From Oceanospirillaceae bacterium (lineage in GTDB: Bacteria; Pseudomonadota; Gammaproteobacteria; Pseudomonadales; Balneatricaceae), in contig JABSQZ010000001.1 of assembly GCA_013215505.1 (NCBI GenBank), forward strand, positions 476,033 to 540,032: a stretch of DNA of 64,000 nt. Reading direction: 5' to 3'. Shown piece by piece: positions 30,264 through 38,289 of the stretch. The notes beneath the pieces were generated by a model. The model worked only from the letters and a program-made list of their open reading frames with translations. It had not been told where the DNA came from and made no database searches. Both the position numbers and the translations under genes were made by a program. How positions within the stretch are numbered: position 1 is the stretch's first letter; each line of letters begins with the position of its first letter.

Positions 30264-30792
30264 TCTAAATGAGTATTCTCTTGCCCTCTCTCACTGCAGC
30301 ATTTTTCTTAATCAAAAAATGTTTTTACAACAACCACTACATCCCCGAGAGAAACGTTAAGAACCTCTCTTGACCGATGAATTGATGTCTGGAAATCCCC
30401 TTTAGTTTTTGAGTTTAATCAATAGCATGGATATTTGCATCTCCTGCTAATTTTTTTTGTTATGCTATAAGCTAGATGCGAACAAGTTCGATACAGCACC
30501 ACAAAGAGGATTCATGAGGTCAACTGTTTTGTCTGGGAGATGCAGCTAAAGAGCGACTATAGAACCTACTCACTCGGTAAACCTGGATGTAGGTAATAAG
30601 TGAAAGCACAGACGGCTAACTTTATCAGACAACTCAAAAGAACTCCTCATCCCGCTGCTCGACCTATTGCAAATATGAGCGTATTAAAACCCACCGCCAA
30701 AATTTTGAACTCATTTGCATGTTCGCTACCCTTCCAAGTAACACTGCACCTTATGTAGATAACTAATTAAGGTGATATAAAAGGTCAATATC
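30264..30792. other. Intergenic region with one copy of a dispersed sequence
   Basis: About 530 bases with no supported gene. Bases 30476-30494 (ATGCGAACAAGTTCGATAC) resemble sequences at 31259-31277 and, inverted, at 31563-31579. The rest shows no clear structure; promoters for the gene at 30793 must lie here. Confidence 0.45.
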
Positions 30793-31161
30793 ATGTTTAT
30801 TAAAGTCAAAAAAAATGCAGGTGTCTATATGGAGCACAATGGCCTGGAAAAACGTCATTTAGTGCCTGTCACCTCTAATTTTTTAATAAATTTAGAACAA
30901 GTGGCAGAAGTCTCATTCTATACGATCAAAGAGAAAAAAATTCGCTTTGATCTAGAAGATCATGAATTTACAGTACCAGTGCATACCCGAGTAATCCACT
31001 TACAAATGGCCTACCCGTATGCCCATGTAAATGATGTACACAGTTCCAATAAAATTTCTATTGTCGAGAGATGCTACTACAAATTCTATTGCCTACCGGA
31101 TGAAGACGGTCAATATGAAATATTACGCAGCAAAATTGAAGAATTTGTACTTAACTTATAA
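30793..31161 (+). CDS. Hypothetical protein, family not recognised
   Basis: A 122-residue soluble protein, no signal peptide or membrane segment. It starts FIKVKKNAGVYMEHNGLEK and contains alternating charged and hydrophobic stretches predicted as beta strands (KIRFDLEDHEFTVPVHTRVI), ending in a helix (EILRSKIEEFVLNL). No motif is recognised. The ribosome binding site is weak. Codon use looks like that of real genes of this genome. It is flanked by repeat-like sequences and decayed genes. Confidence 0.6.
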   Translation: MFIKVKKNAGVYMEHNGLEKRHLVPVTSNFLINLEQVAEVSFYTIKEKKIRFDLEDHEFTVPVHTRVIHLQMAYPYAHVNDVHSSNKISIVERCYYKFYCLPDEDGQYEILRSKIEEFVLNL

Positions 31162-31258
31162 AGCTGCTCAGAAGATTGGTTTAAGTTCATTAGCGAAATA
31201 ATGCCTGCATTACAGCGAGCCTTTTGGGACAACATGAGAAACTGTGTCGTTAGGACAC

Positions 31259-31579
31259 ATGCGAATTAAGTCCGATCTTCTTTACGGGCTTAAAACGGCT
31301 AATACCCATAGACAGGGGTACGCAGATAGGCGAAAGACACCTCAGTGGATTGACCAGTCATTTCCACCTTGGCTAACAAAGCTTCCGCCTGCTACTCGCG
31401 TTTTGTTCCTGCATCCGTGTAGGTGGCGTATTTGTCCGTTTCTAACCTCGTTCTTCGGGGCGAACAGAGTATCTCGATCGAATATTTATCGGTTTTCGCC
31501 GGGCTACCAGCCCGCCTTTAATTGATGCCTAGATCTCGAAACGCTCTGTCCGCCAGAGCCGTGTTGGACTTGTTCGCAT
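31259..31579. repeat. Candidate non-coding element with inverted ends
   Basis: The left end ATGCGAATTAAGTCCGATC (31259-31277) and the inverse complement of the right end (ATGCGAACAAGTCCAAC, 31563-31579) are similar, giving a roughly 320-bp unit without a credible gene. A related copy is at 30476-30494, and GGACTTGTTCGCA recurs at 58280-58292. It could be a MITE-like or intergenic repeat element. No transposase or obvious target duplication was seen. Confidence 0.35.
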
Positions 31580-31646
31580 GCTCTTTAGCTTCTACAACAG
31601 CAGTTTCAGTATCAATTATAATTAGATTATTCATACAGGGATTACT

Positions 31647-32477
31647 ATGGAAATTAAAGATCTACTTAGTCAAACGGACAAACTACCCAACATCCCAGAA
31701 GTGGTACGCGAGCTAATACAAGCATTAAATGATCCTAATGCCAATTACGATGACATCTCACAAAAAGTCAGTAAGGACCAGACCTTATCACTAAAAATTC
31801 TGCGCCTGGTTAACTCTGCTCACTTTGGGCTGTCACGCAAAGTGGCCTCAATTGATGAAGCGGTCGTTATGCTGGGAATGGCCAAGTTAAAAACCCTAGT
31901 GATAGCATCGGGGTTTGCCAACTCCGCTGCGGATGTAGAGGGCATTGACCTTCCTTTGTTTTGGTGTGATTCTTTTCAGGTTGCCGAGCTAGCTCGCTGG
32001 ATTGCGGAAATGACAGAGGGGGAAGTAGACGCAGATTTAGCGTTCACTGCCGGCATAATCCACAACATCGGCCAACTATTGTTACATATGGCACAGCCCA
32101 ACCGGGCTATGGCGATTAAAACAATCATTACCACTACCGATACCCAGCGACCCAAAGCAGAATATGATCGTCTGGGATTCACTACCGCTGATGCAGGTCA
32201 TGCGCTGCTTGAGTGGTGGAAGTTCCCCGAGGCCTTGGCACTGGCGGTAAAATATCAAAATAACCCCGCTGATTTACAGCAAGATCCGCAACTCAGCGCA
32301 GTACTCAAATTGGCTTGTCTGATTAATTGCGAGTCAAAAACAGGGGATGCTATTGAAGATATCATTCAACGTTTTCCTAATGATATTGCCACTATAGCGG
32401 GTATCCGAGCAAATGCTGCTGAATACCTGGCAGAGGCGCTGGAGGTAAAATCTGCATTGGATAGCTTAGCGGCCTAA
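31647..32477 (+). CDS. HDOD domain protein
   Basis: A 276-residue protein made almost entirely of an HDOD domain (about residues 10-210), starting LLSQTDKLPNIPEVVRELIQ and containing VSKDQTLSLKILRLVNSAHF. It is a degenerate HD-type signalling module; TAGIIHNIGQLLL is where HD proteins have the metal-binding HD pair, here replaced by HN, so hydrolase activity is unlikely. HDOD proteins act in c-di-GMP, chemotaxis or stress signalling as scaffolds. It is a single gene followed by a terminator. Confidence 0.9.
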   Translation: MEIKDLLSQTDKLPNIPEVVRELIQALNDPNANYDDISQKVSKDQTLSLKILRLVNSAHFGLSRKVASIDEAVVMLGMAKLKTLVIASGFANSAADVEGIDLPLFWCDSFQVAELARWIAEMTEGEVDADLAFTAGIIHNIGQLLLHMAQPNRAMAIKTIITTTDTQRPKAEYDRLGFTTADAGHALLEWWKFPEALALAVKYQNNPADLQQDPQLSAVLKLACLINCESKTGDAIEDIIQRFPNDIATIAGIRANAAEYLAEALEVKSALDSLAA

Positions 32478-32494
32478 TCTTCCTTTAATTAAAG

Positions 32495-32520
32495 CCAGGG
32501 GACATGCAAACACCCCCTGG
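32495..32520 (+). terminator. Probable terminator after the HDOD gene
   Basis: CCAGGGG (32495-32501) pairs with CCCCTGG (32514-32520), 17 bases after the HDOD stop codon. No long T tract follows. Confidence 0.5.
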
Positions 32521-33301
32521 GCCTGTTAGAGAAGGTATCAATAACACCCATTTTTGCCTAGCATCAGGCCTGATAATAAGTAAAATCTTTATTAGTATAA
32601 TAGCTTTTTAAGTTAGCTTAATTGTATTTATAAACTAACGACCCATCTGTTAGAAAGAGTAATTATACGACAATGATAATTTTCGCTCTTGGCCTCTACC
32701 CACAATGAATATAGATTTAAACTGCCCATCATTTCTGGGATAATTTACCTGCATAAATTGAAAATACACATCGACTTAAATGCCCTTAGGAGGCACTTTT
32801 TTTGATATTGAAATGTTTGTGAGGAACATAACAAATATAACCAGCAGCTTTACTGTGCAATTTGACCATCTGGCCATTTTTACTGCATTACAGCTGGAAA
32901 TTGACTCTATAGCCGAGTGCGACTTAAATCCAACGGCTTTAAACAGCATGCTTCTGACGAAGACCTACCCTGACCCAAGTCGCGGTTAATACAAATGATA
33001 TTTCAAAAACGCCAACATTTACCTGCCCTGTTAACAAAATACTCGACATTTGCACATGCTTTGACGCCGCGTCCAGCTAGCCCATAGGCAGCTTGCTGTT
33101 TATGCACGTTGTCTGGGTTACAGAGATTGGGAGGTTTGTTGCCCAAAGTCTGCTAACTGAGCCATTCAGGTTAAAAACATAGATCATCAAACTTAGTTAT
33201 TAAATCACTGTAACCCGATTAGTATTGGTTTACATAGGGGGATATCGTTACTACTGAACTATGTATTTATGCAGTTAATGTTGTTTGTATGCTTAAATTA
33301 A
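32521..33301. other. Gene-poor stretch without recognised content
   Basis: About 780 bases. A 69-codon frame at 32780-32989 begins at ATG but shows no family features and is not annotated. No RNA or repeat was recognised. The position beside several decayed genes suggests that this is also degraded sequence. Confidence 0.5.
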
Positions 33302-33808
33302 TTCACATTCGCGCGCAAGTTGCGCATCAGTGACTACATAGCCCCGTCTAAGGAATGCAGTAGTTTAGAACTTAACTTGGCTGCCTTATTAATTGCAAAC
33401 CCTACAGCAACTTACACGAGGATTGCCAATGGAACATCTATGACGGGGCTGGGAATTTATTCTGGTGATTGGTGATTGGTGATTGGTGATTGGTGATTGG
33501 TTGATTGGTTGATTGGTTGATTGGTTGATTGGTTGATTGGTTGATTATTGATTATTGATTATTGATTATTGATTATTGATTATTGATTATTGATTATTGC
33601 CAGGGATACCGAAGTAAAAATTAGCGACATAATTGTTTGCGACTTAAATGGCGATTTTTTGTGCGAGCTGCTGGATCGAAAGAACGGCCGATTACTTTTC
33701 GCCACTAAAGGGCTTGAACCCTACACACTTAAGTCTGGTGATGACTTTCCAGTGGAAGGGGTGATTGTCAGATCCATTAGACTGCATAGGCCAGTATATG
33801 TGGGATGA
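33302..33808 (+). pseudogene. UmuD-like S24 peptidase gene interrupted by tandem repeats
   Basis: Before the repeat the frame reads LELNLAALLIANPTATYTRI and then NGTSMTGLGIYSGD, matching the UmuD region around the nucleophilic Ser (consensus GDSM, then GI..GD). After the repeat the same frame resumes LIIARDTEVKISDIIVCDLN and ends PVEGVIVRSIRLHR, the UmuD C-terminus. The repeat brings TGA stops (first at 33473-33475). The catalytic Lys expected in the FTVKRL strand is replaced (FLCELL), no clear start codon was found, and no umuC follows. This is a decayed SOS mutagenesis protease gene, not an active one. Confidence 0.8.
33464..33595 (+). repeat. Compound tandem repeat: 5x GGTGATT, 6x GGTTGATT, 7x ATTGATT
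   Basis: Five perfect heptamers (33464-33498), six perfect octamers (33499-33546) and seven perfect heptamers (33547-33595) follow one another without interruption. The left unit is identical to the umuD-like codons GGT GAT T, and the right unit merges into TTG ATT ATT GCC of the same gene. About 120 bases appear to have been gained, a multiple of three. Every reading frame through the arrays is closed by TGA. Confidence 0.97.
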
Positions 33809-33845
33809 AGACTAATGGACCATTTCGCCAACGGCGGTAATTTTA

Positions 33846-34628
33846 CTACTTTCTTTCTTTGAGCAAAGCCTTAATTTCCCGTAATTCGTCTTGTAGTTCG
33901 TTCATCGTGGGCTCCGTTTTCCCCTTGGCTGCCTTATGCTCATCTTCCATGACATTTACCACGATGCCAATAACCATGTTTAAAAAAGCAAAAGTAGTAA
34001 AAAATATGAAGGTCAGGTAATAAATCCAACTCATTTTGTACACCGCCATTGTTTCATACATTATGTCGGTCCAATCCTCGAATGTCATAACTCTAAAAAG
34101 CGTTAACATCGAGATAGCAATATCTGACCATAATGTGGGATTTATATGGGCAAACATAAAACTGCCAATTGCTGCATATATGTAAAAGATTATAAACATT
34201 AGTAGAACCACATAGCCCAGTTGTGGCAAGGCACGTAGCAAAGAGTTAATGAGTATGCGCAGTTCTGGTACTACAGAAATCATTCTTAGCACACGAAATA
34301 TTCGAACTAGCCTGGCTAACAGCGCCATCTCGGCATCGTTAATGGGTATTAAACTGATCACTACAACAAGAGTGTCAAAGACATTCCAACCCTTGGTAAA
34401 AAACGCCCGTTTCTTTTCCTCAGCGATGAAGCGCACTGAAATTTCAAAAAGAAAAAATACCGTAATAAAAACATCCAACATTTCTGTGGCGGACATAGCC
34501 GTATCAGGCAACTCAAATGTTTTAGCACCAATTTGCAGCGCTGATATTATTATTACACTAACAACCAGTAGTTCGAAAAGTTTGTTTTCTTTGAGGGAAA
34601 ACAACGATGTTTTGATTCTTTGATACAT
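33846..34628 (-). CDS. Voltage-gated cation channel, bacterial NaV-like
   Basis: A 260-residue inner membrane protein with six transmembrane segments, like NaChBac/NavAb. The S4 voltage sensor LARLVRIFRVLRMI has Arg at every third position. The pore loop reads LTLFRVMTFEDWTDIMYE. TFEDW replaces the classical TLESW, and the extra acid could affect Na+/Ca2+ selectivity. S6 is TFAFLNMVIGIVVNVME, and the C-terminus (MNELQDELREIKALLKER) is a tetramerising coiled coil. Such channels influence motility and pH homeostasis. A decayed paralogue lies just upstream in opposite orientation. Confidence 0.9.
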   Translation of the reverse strand: MYQRIKTSLFSLKENKLFELLVVSVIIISALQIGAKTFELPDTAMSATEMLDVFITVFFLFEISVRFIAEEKKRAFFTKGWNVFDTLVVVISLIPINDAEMALLARLVRIFRVLRMISVVPELRILINSLLRALPQLGYVVLLMFIIFYIYAAIGSFMFAHINPTLWSDIAISMLTLFRVMTFEDWTDIMYETMAVYKMSWIYYLTFIFFTTFAFLNMVIGIVVNVMEDEHKAAKGKTEPTMNELQDELREIKALLKERK

Positions 34629-34817
34629 ATTATTCTGTCAACATTTTGATAATGGGGGCTGTAAAGGTCGCGCATTATACTTGTTTTAAAGGCATTTGGC
34701 TTCTGGAATATTTTGAGAAATGTTGACGGCTAAGCTGATGACGCTGAATTCTGCATGGCGCTAGAAATGGCGTGGCTTTTCACCCACCCATCCACGGATG
34801 TCAATAAAAAACACCCC

Positions 34818-35095
34818 GATGATCAGCATGTCATGTACGAAAACAGAGAGGTTTACCCCTACAGCAGGATTTTTATCTTTCATTTATCTTCTTGACCACA
34901 TTTTCTCTTCTGAACATGGTCATAGGGATAGTTGTCAACGCCATGGAGAGTGTGCACACCGCTGAAGAAAAGCAAAAACACCTCAAACCAAGCGGTTCCA
35001 GCAACAGCGACTTACAACAGGAAATCCGTGAATTAAAAGAGCGGATAATACAAAGCACTAACAATTCAGCCCCACCGTTACTCACTGTAGAGTAA
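34818..35095 (+). pseudogene. 3' fragment of a second NaV-like channel
   Basis: Translation gives VMYENREVYPYSRI, which aligns with IMYETMAVYKMSWI after the pore of the intact channel. After a frameshift near 34875 it reads YLSFIFLTTFSLLNMVIGIV, equal to its S6, and ends in a coiled coil (DLQQEIRELKERI). S1-S5 and the voltage sensor are absent. It is a remnant of a paralogous channel gene, convergent with the intact one. An intact downstream frame (34892-35095) exists but would make only S6 and the tail. Confidence 0.8.
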
Positions 35096-35133
35096 AACAC
35101 ACCCATATCCCGACACTATCAGGCTATGAAACC

Positions 35134-35469
35134 ATGACAAATTTACAGATTGACATAACTTCAGATATTGTTGGTCCCTGGTGTATTGTCGGATACTTAA
35201 AGCTGAAAAGGCCATACAAACATTGCAACAACAGCGTGACCTACAGGTAGAACTAACTTGGCTTCCCTTTGAACTAGCGCCTAATTTGTCACAGCAGGGG
35301 GAAAATTTAAGAGCCAGTGCGCGAAGCACAGCAGCTGTGGATGAACAGAGGCATTAATTCGATCCCAGCGATGGTATTGGAGAATAAATATTTATTCACC
35401 GGCGCACAGGACAGCCAGGCATGCATAGAAACCATCCAGAAAACCCTAGCAGAGCACGCTGGCGAGTAA
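35134..35469 (+). pseudogene. Decayed FrnE/DsbA-family oxidoreductase gene
   Basis: ATG at 35134 starts TNLQIDITSDIVGPWCIVGY, matching the FrnE-type start (consensus CPWC). The first active-site Cys is Gly. A one-base loss near 35205 shifts the frame, after which VELTWLPFELAPNLSQQGEN continues the family sequence. Roughly the middle half is missing, and in a third frame the C-terminus RGINSIPAMVLENKYLFTGA appears, stopping at 35469. Frameshift, deletion and loss of the catalytic Cys all indicate a dead gene. Confidence 0.8.
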
Positions 35470-35510
35470 TACCTACAGCCGAAAGCCAGGGCGTCTGAGA
35501 GCAATTTATT

Positions 35511-35550
35511 GAATGCTGTTAGCACTACTATCTCTGTGCTAACAGTATTC
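35511..35550. terminator. Strong hairpin after the decayed FrnE-like gene
   Basis: GAATGCTGTTAGCAC (35511-35525) pairs with GTGCTAACAGTATTC (35536-35550): a 15-bp stem with one G-T pair and a 10-nt loop. No T tract follows. It may terminate transcription from either side or be a leftover of the original gene. Confidence 0.6.
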
Positions 35551-35629
35551 AATACCTGCTGCATAATCCACAGCCAGCTTCATCTTTAAGCTATTGCGAA
35601 AACGGTGGTCGCCAGTCGCTGAGCATCCT

Positions 35630-36580
35630 TTAACCAGGCCCGTTTAAGAGATTCAATAACAGCACCCAAACAGATATGCTGGCAATGCTCAGCACGCTGC
35701 TTTGTATAATTAAACTGCCGACAGCGCTAGTGTCTTTCCCCTGCGAAACAAGCAAAAAATAAGCATTCACTCCCAGTGGAGAGGCAGCTAAAAGTACTAA
35801 AACACTAGTAATATGACTTTGCAATCCTAACAGGTAATCTGAGGTTACCCATACTGCCAGAGGGAATAGTAGTAGTTTTACCCATAGCGCAGCTGGCAAC
35901 TTAAGCCATTTTGTACTGCCGATACCTTGCATCGACAGACCCAGTGTAAAAAGCGCTAAGATAAATACCGCACACCCCCAATTCTGCTTCGCAGAAACCG
36001 ATAGCAGCTGACCTGGACTAAGCAATAAATTTAACAGCAGTCCCAATAACAGACTGATGACTATTGGATTTCTACAGCTAATCAATACCCCTGAAAGTAA
36101 GCCAATGACATTAAACTGTCGATTTTGCAAATGCTCCAGAACAGTGTATGTAGAAAAAACCACTAAGGTATTGACCAGTATTATTGACAACACGTAGGGA
36201 ATCGCCTGCTCCCCCTGCACGTAGACAATCACTGGCACCCCTACGTATAAAGTGTTCGAGTACAGCGAACACAACACCCTCTCCGCCCTGTCTGTGCTGG
36301 TGCTAGCAGCGCAAAGCAACAATACCAATACCAGTGCAGGTAAAAAATAGGCGACCAGCAACCAAGGGTTTAAGACCAACTGCAGGTTTGCAGTCAACAT
36401 ATTGTAGAACAACAAGCTGGGAATCAGCACTTTGCCCACCAACGACGGCAGCACTCGCTTTAAAAGCGCTGCCAGAAGATCAGCTCTATTACTCAACCAG
36501 CCGATAACCACCAACACTAACATTGAGCCGATCACCTGAATCAGGCCAACCAGCTGCTCAGCTACAAAAATAGCAGACAA
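35630..36580 (-). CDS. AEC family transporter
   Basis: A 316-residue, very hydrophobic protein with about ten transmembrane segments, related to the auxin efflux carrier (AEC/Mem_trans) family. VVIGWLSNRADLL and KVLIPSLLFYNMLTANL near the N-terminus and AASPLGVNAYFLLVSQGKD near the C-terminus are typical. Bacterial members move malate, malonate or other small organic acids; the substrate here is unknown. Downstream of the chorismate mutase gene with a 39-base gap on the same strand, so co-transcription is possible. Confidence 0.85.
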   Translation of the reverse strand: MSAIFVAEQLVGLIQVIGSMLVLVVIGWLSNRADLLAALLKRVLPSLVGKVLIPSLLFYNMLTANLQLVLNPWLLVAYFLPALVLVLLLCAASTSTDRAERVLCSLYSNTLYVGVPVIVYVQGEQAIPYVLSIILVNTLVVFSTYTVLEHLQNRQFNVIGLLSGVLISCRNPIVISLLLGLLLNLLLSPGQLLSVSAKQNWGCAVFILALFTLGLSMQGIGSTKWLKLPAALWVKLLLFPLAVWVTSDYLLGLQSHITSVLVLLAASPLGVNAYFLLVSQGKDTSAVGSLIIQSSVLSIASISVWVLLLNLLNGPG

Positions 36581-36619
36581 GCTAAAATAGCCCGATAAAC
36601 TCGAGTGCAGTGAATAAGA

Positions 36620-36892
36620 TCAATTAATCATCCTTTTATGATTTGCGACCACTTCATCAATAATGCACTTATATATTTTTTCGACCAGCGACTCTTCCAG
36701 TTGCAACTCTGTGGCCAGCCTCTTCAATTGTTTAAATTGACTAGCCTCACGCACTAAATCAGTTGCAGCTAAGGCATTTTCCGCTTTGTATCGGCCTATT
36801 TTTTCGGTCATTTGAAACCGCTGCCCAAGCAAAGTGATGATGTTGCGGTCAATTGAGTCAATTTCATCCCGCATCCCTGTCAATTCATCCAT
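36620..36892 (-). CDS. Monofunctional chorismate mutase, AroQ type
   Basis: A 90-residue all-helical protein with the chorismate mutase type II pattern: MRDEIDSIDRNIITLLGQRF, a central Arg/Lys region (KIGRYKAENA) and a C-terminal helix. No prephenate dehydratase or dehydrogenase domain is fused, and no signal peptide is present. It could make prephenate or, like PchB, act as an isochorismate pyruvate lyase. The neighbours (AEC transporter, GST, PPOX protein) do not point to aromatic amino acid synthesis. Confidence 0.85.
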   Translation of the reverse strand: MDELTGMRDEIDSIDRNIITLLGQRFQMTEKIGRYKAENALAATDLVREASQFKQLKRLATELQLEESLVEKIYKCIIDEVVANHKRMIN

Positions 36893-36930
36893 ATTAATGG
36901 CTCCTGTTATAAGACTTAGCTAATGGCTAT

Positions 36931-37551
36931 TCAGGCGTACAGCCCCTCGAGTAAATCTTGCACTTCTTTTAGCTGCAACATCTTTTGCTGGTGAGTATAA
37001 ACCTTCTGAAACTGTTTAAGTTCAACGCCGTCACCTGACAACCAGCGGCCGACCACAAACAAATACAAATCAGAACTGCTAAAGTGCTCACCTTGTACCC
37101 AGGGGCCTTGCAACCAGGAGTTTTCAATCAGATTGAAGCAGTCAATCATGTTCTGCGGTACTTTTTTTGCCATGGCATCTATGGCACTGGCACTATCTGC
37201 CCAACGCTCTGCTCGCCACAAATGCGCGTGGGCAACATGCACCGTGGAACACATATAAGAATTAAATGAATCTATTTTAGCTCTGAGAAAGTTATCCTGC
37301 AGCGGTGCCAATTTTGCCTGCGGATATTCAGATGCTAAATAATTTAATATGGCTGGAGCCTCAGTCAGTACGCCTCGCTGCGTCACTAAAGCAGGCACCC
37401 TGCCAAGCGGATTAAGCGCTAAAAACTCATCGCTGCGCTGCTCTTGACTATTAAAGTCAATGGCTATGGCCTGGTAATCAGCGCCGCTCATTTCCAGGGC
37501 AATATGTACCGCTAAAGAGATAGTGCCGGGGGTATAATAAAACTTCATCAA
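36931..37551 (-). CDS. Glutathione S-transferase family protein
   Basis: A 206-residue cytosolic GST. The thioredoxin-like N-domain begins KFYYTPGTISLAVHIALEMS and includes the cis-Pro motif GRVPAL and TEAPAILNYL. An all-helical C-domain follows. The beta-class-like start (YYTPG.SL) suggests a GstA-like detoxification or peroxide role. It lies 38 bases upstream of the chorismate mutase gene on the same strand. Confidence 0.9.
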   Translation of the reverse strand: MMKFYYTPGTISLAVHIALEMSGADYQAIAIDFNSQEQRSDEFLALNPLGRVPALVTQRGVLTEAPAILNYLASEYPQAKLAPLQDNFLRAKIDSFNSYMCSTVHVAHAHLWRAERWADSASAIDAMAKKVPQNMIDCFNLIENSWLQGPWVQGEHFSSSDLYLFVVGRWLSGDGVELKQFQKVYTHQQKMLQLKEVQDLLEGLYA

Positions 37552-37600
37552 TCACTTCCCACTTCAAGGTTAAAATCATAGTTTGCATTCGTTATATGTT

Positions 37601-38206
37601 TTACAGCTGATCTTTAAATCTACTAACCATCTGTTGCTGAGTTTCAGTAGGCACCGCGGCTCCTGTCTGGTCGGCAATCATAGTACCCATGCTCGGCAAT
37701 ACGTCACGTTGTTGTAGCGACTGTGCATGCCATAGCTTTGAGCGCATCATCGACTTAGCGCAATGTAAAAACACTTCTGTAATCGCAATTTTAATAACAC
37801 TTTTTGGCGGATTTTTGTCACCGCTGCTGTGGCCTAAATCTTCAGGGTCGACACTCAAATAGGCTGTACCATTGATGCGCAATGTTTCGTCAATTCCAGG
37901 AATCATGAACAGGCAACCGATTTGACCGCTTTGTAGGATATTACACAAGCTGTCTAAACGGTTGTTGCCTCTGGCGTCGGCTATCGCTATTTCAGTGTTG
38001 CTAATCACCCGGGCAAAACCTGGCTCCCCCCCTCTGGGTGAGCTATCAACCTTACCCTCTAAGTCATAAGTTGATATCACAGCAAAGGGAGACAATTTTA
38101 AAAAATTTATACTGTGCTTTTCCAACTGTGACAATTGTTTTTGCACGGCCTTTTGCTTCGGCTGTCCGTACAATTCACGCAAACATTGTTCGCTGTTAAT
38201 CTTCAT
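37601..38206 (-). CDS. PPOX-type FMN-dependent flavoprotein
   Basis: A 201-residue protein of the pyridoxamine 5'-phosphate oxidase-like split-barrel family (MSMEG_1061/DR2398 type). The core PFAVISTYDLEGKVDSSPRG, IAIADARGNNRLDSL and GCLFMIPGIDETLRINGTAY bind FMN. VFLHCAKSMMRSKLW is the family's C-terminal signature. The physiological substrate is unknown. It lies 49 bases upstream of the GST gene on the same strand and may form a small stress-related operon with it. Confidence 0.88.
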   Translation of the reverse strand: MKINSEQCLRELYGQPKQKAVQKQLSQLEKHSINFLKLSPFAVISTYDLEGKVDSSPRGGEPGFARVISNTEIAIADARGNNRLDSLCNILQSGQIGCLFMIPGIDETLRINGTAYLSVDPEDLGHSSGDKNPPKSVIKIAITEVFLHCAKSMMRSKLWHAQSLQQRDVLPSMGTMIADQTGAAVPTETQQQMVSRFKDQL

Positions 38207-38289
38207 CTACAATCCCTTCTCAATCTATAGCTGTGGCACTCAGTATTCCATGGCTGTGCCGTTAATATCAAGCTGTAAGCTGGCAATTT

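Noticed and set aside
31244..31525. 93-codon open frame (and the one following at 31522)
   Set aside because: Composition is unlike proteins of this genome, starts are weak and the region looks like a non-coding repeat element.
33464..33595. Repeats considered as a CRISPR array
   Set aside because: Units are 7-8 bases and directly contiguous with no spacers, and no cas genes are present.
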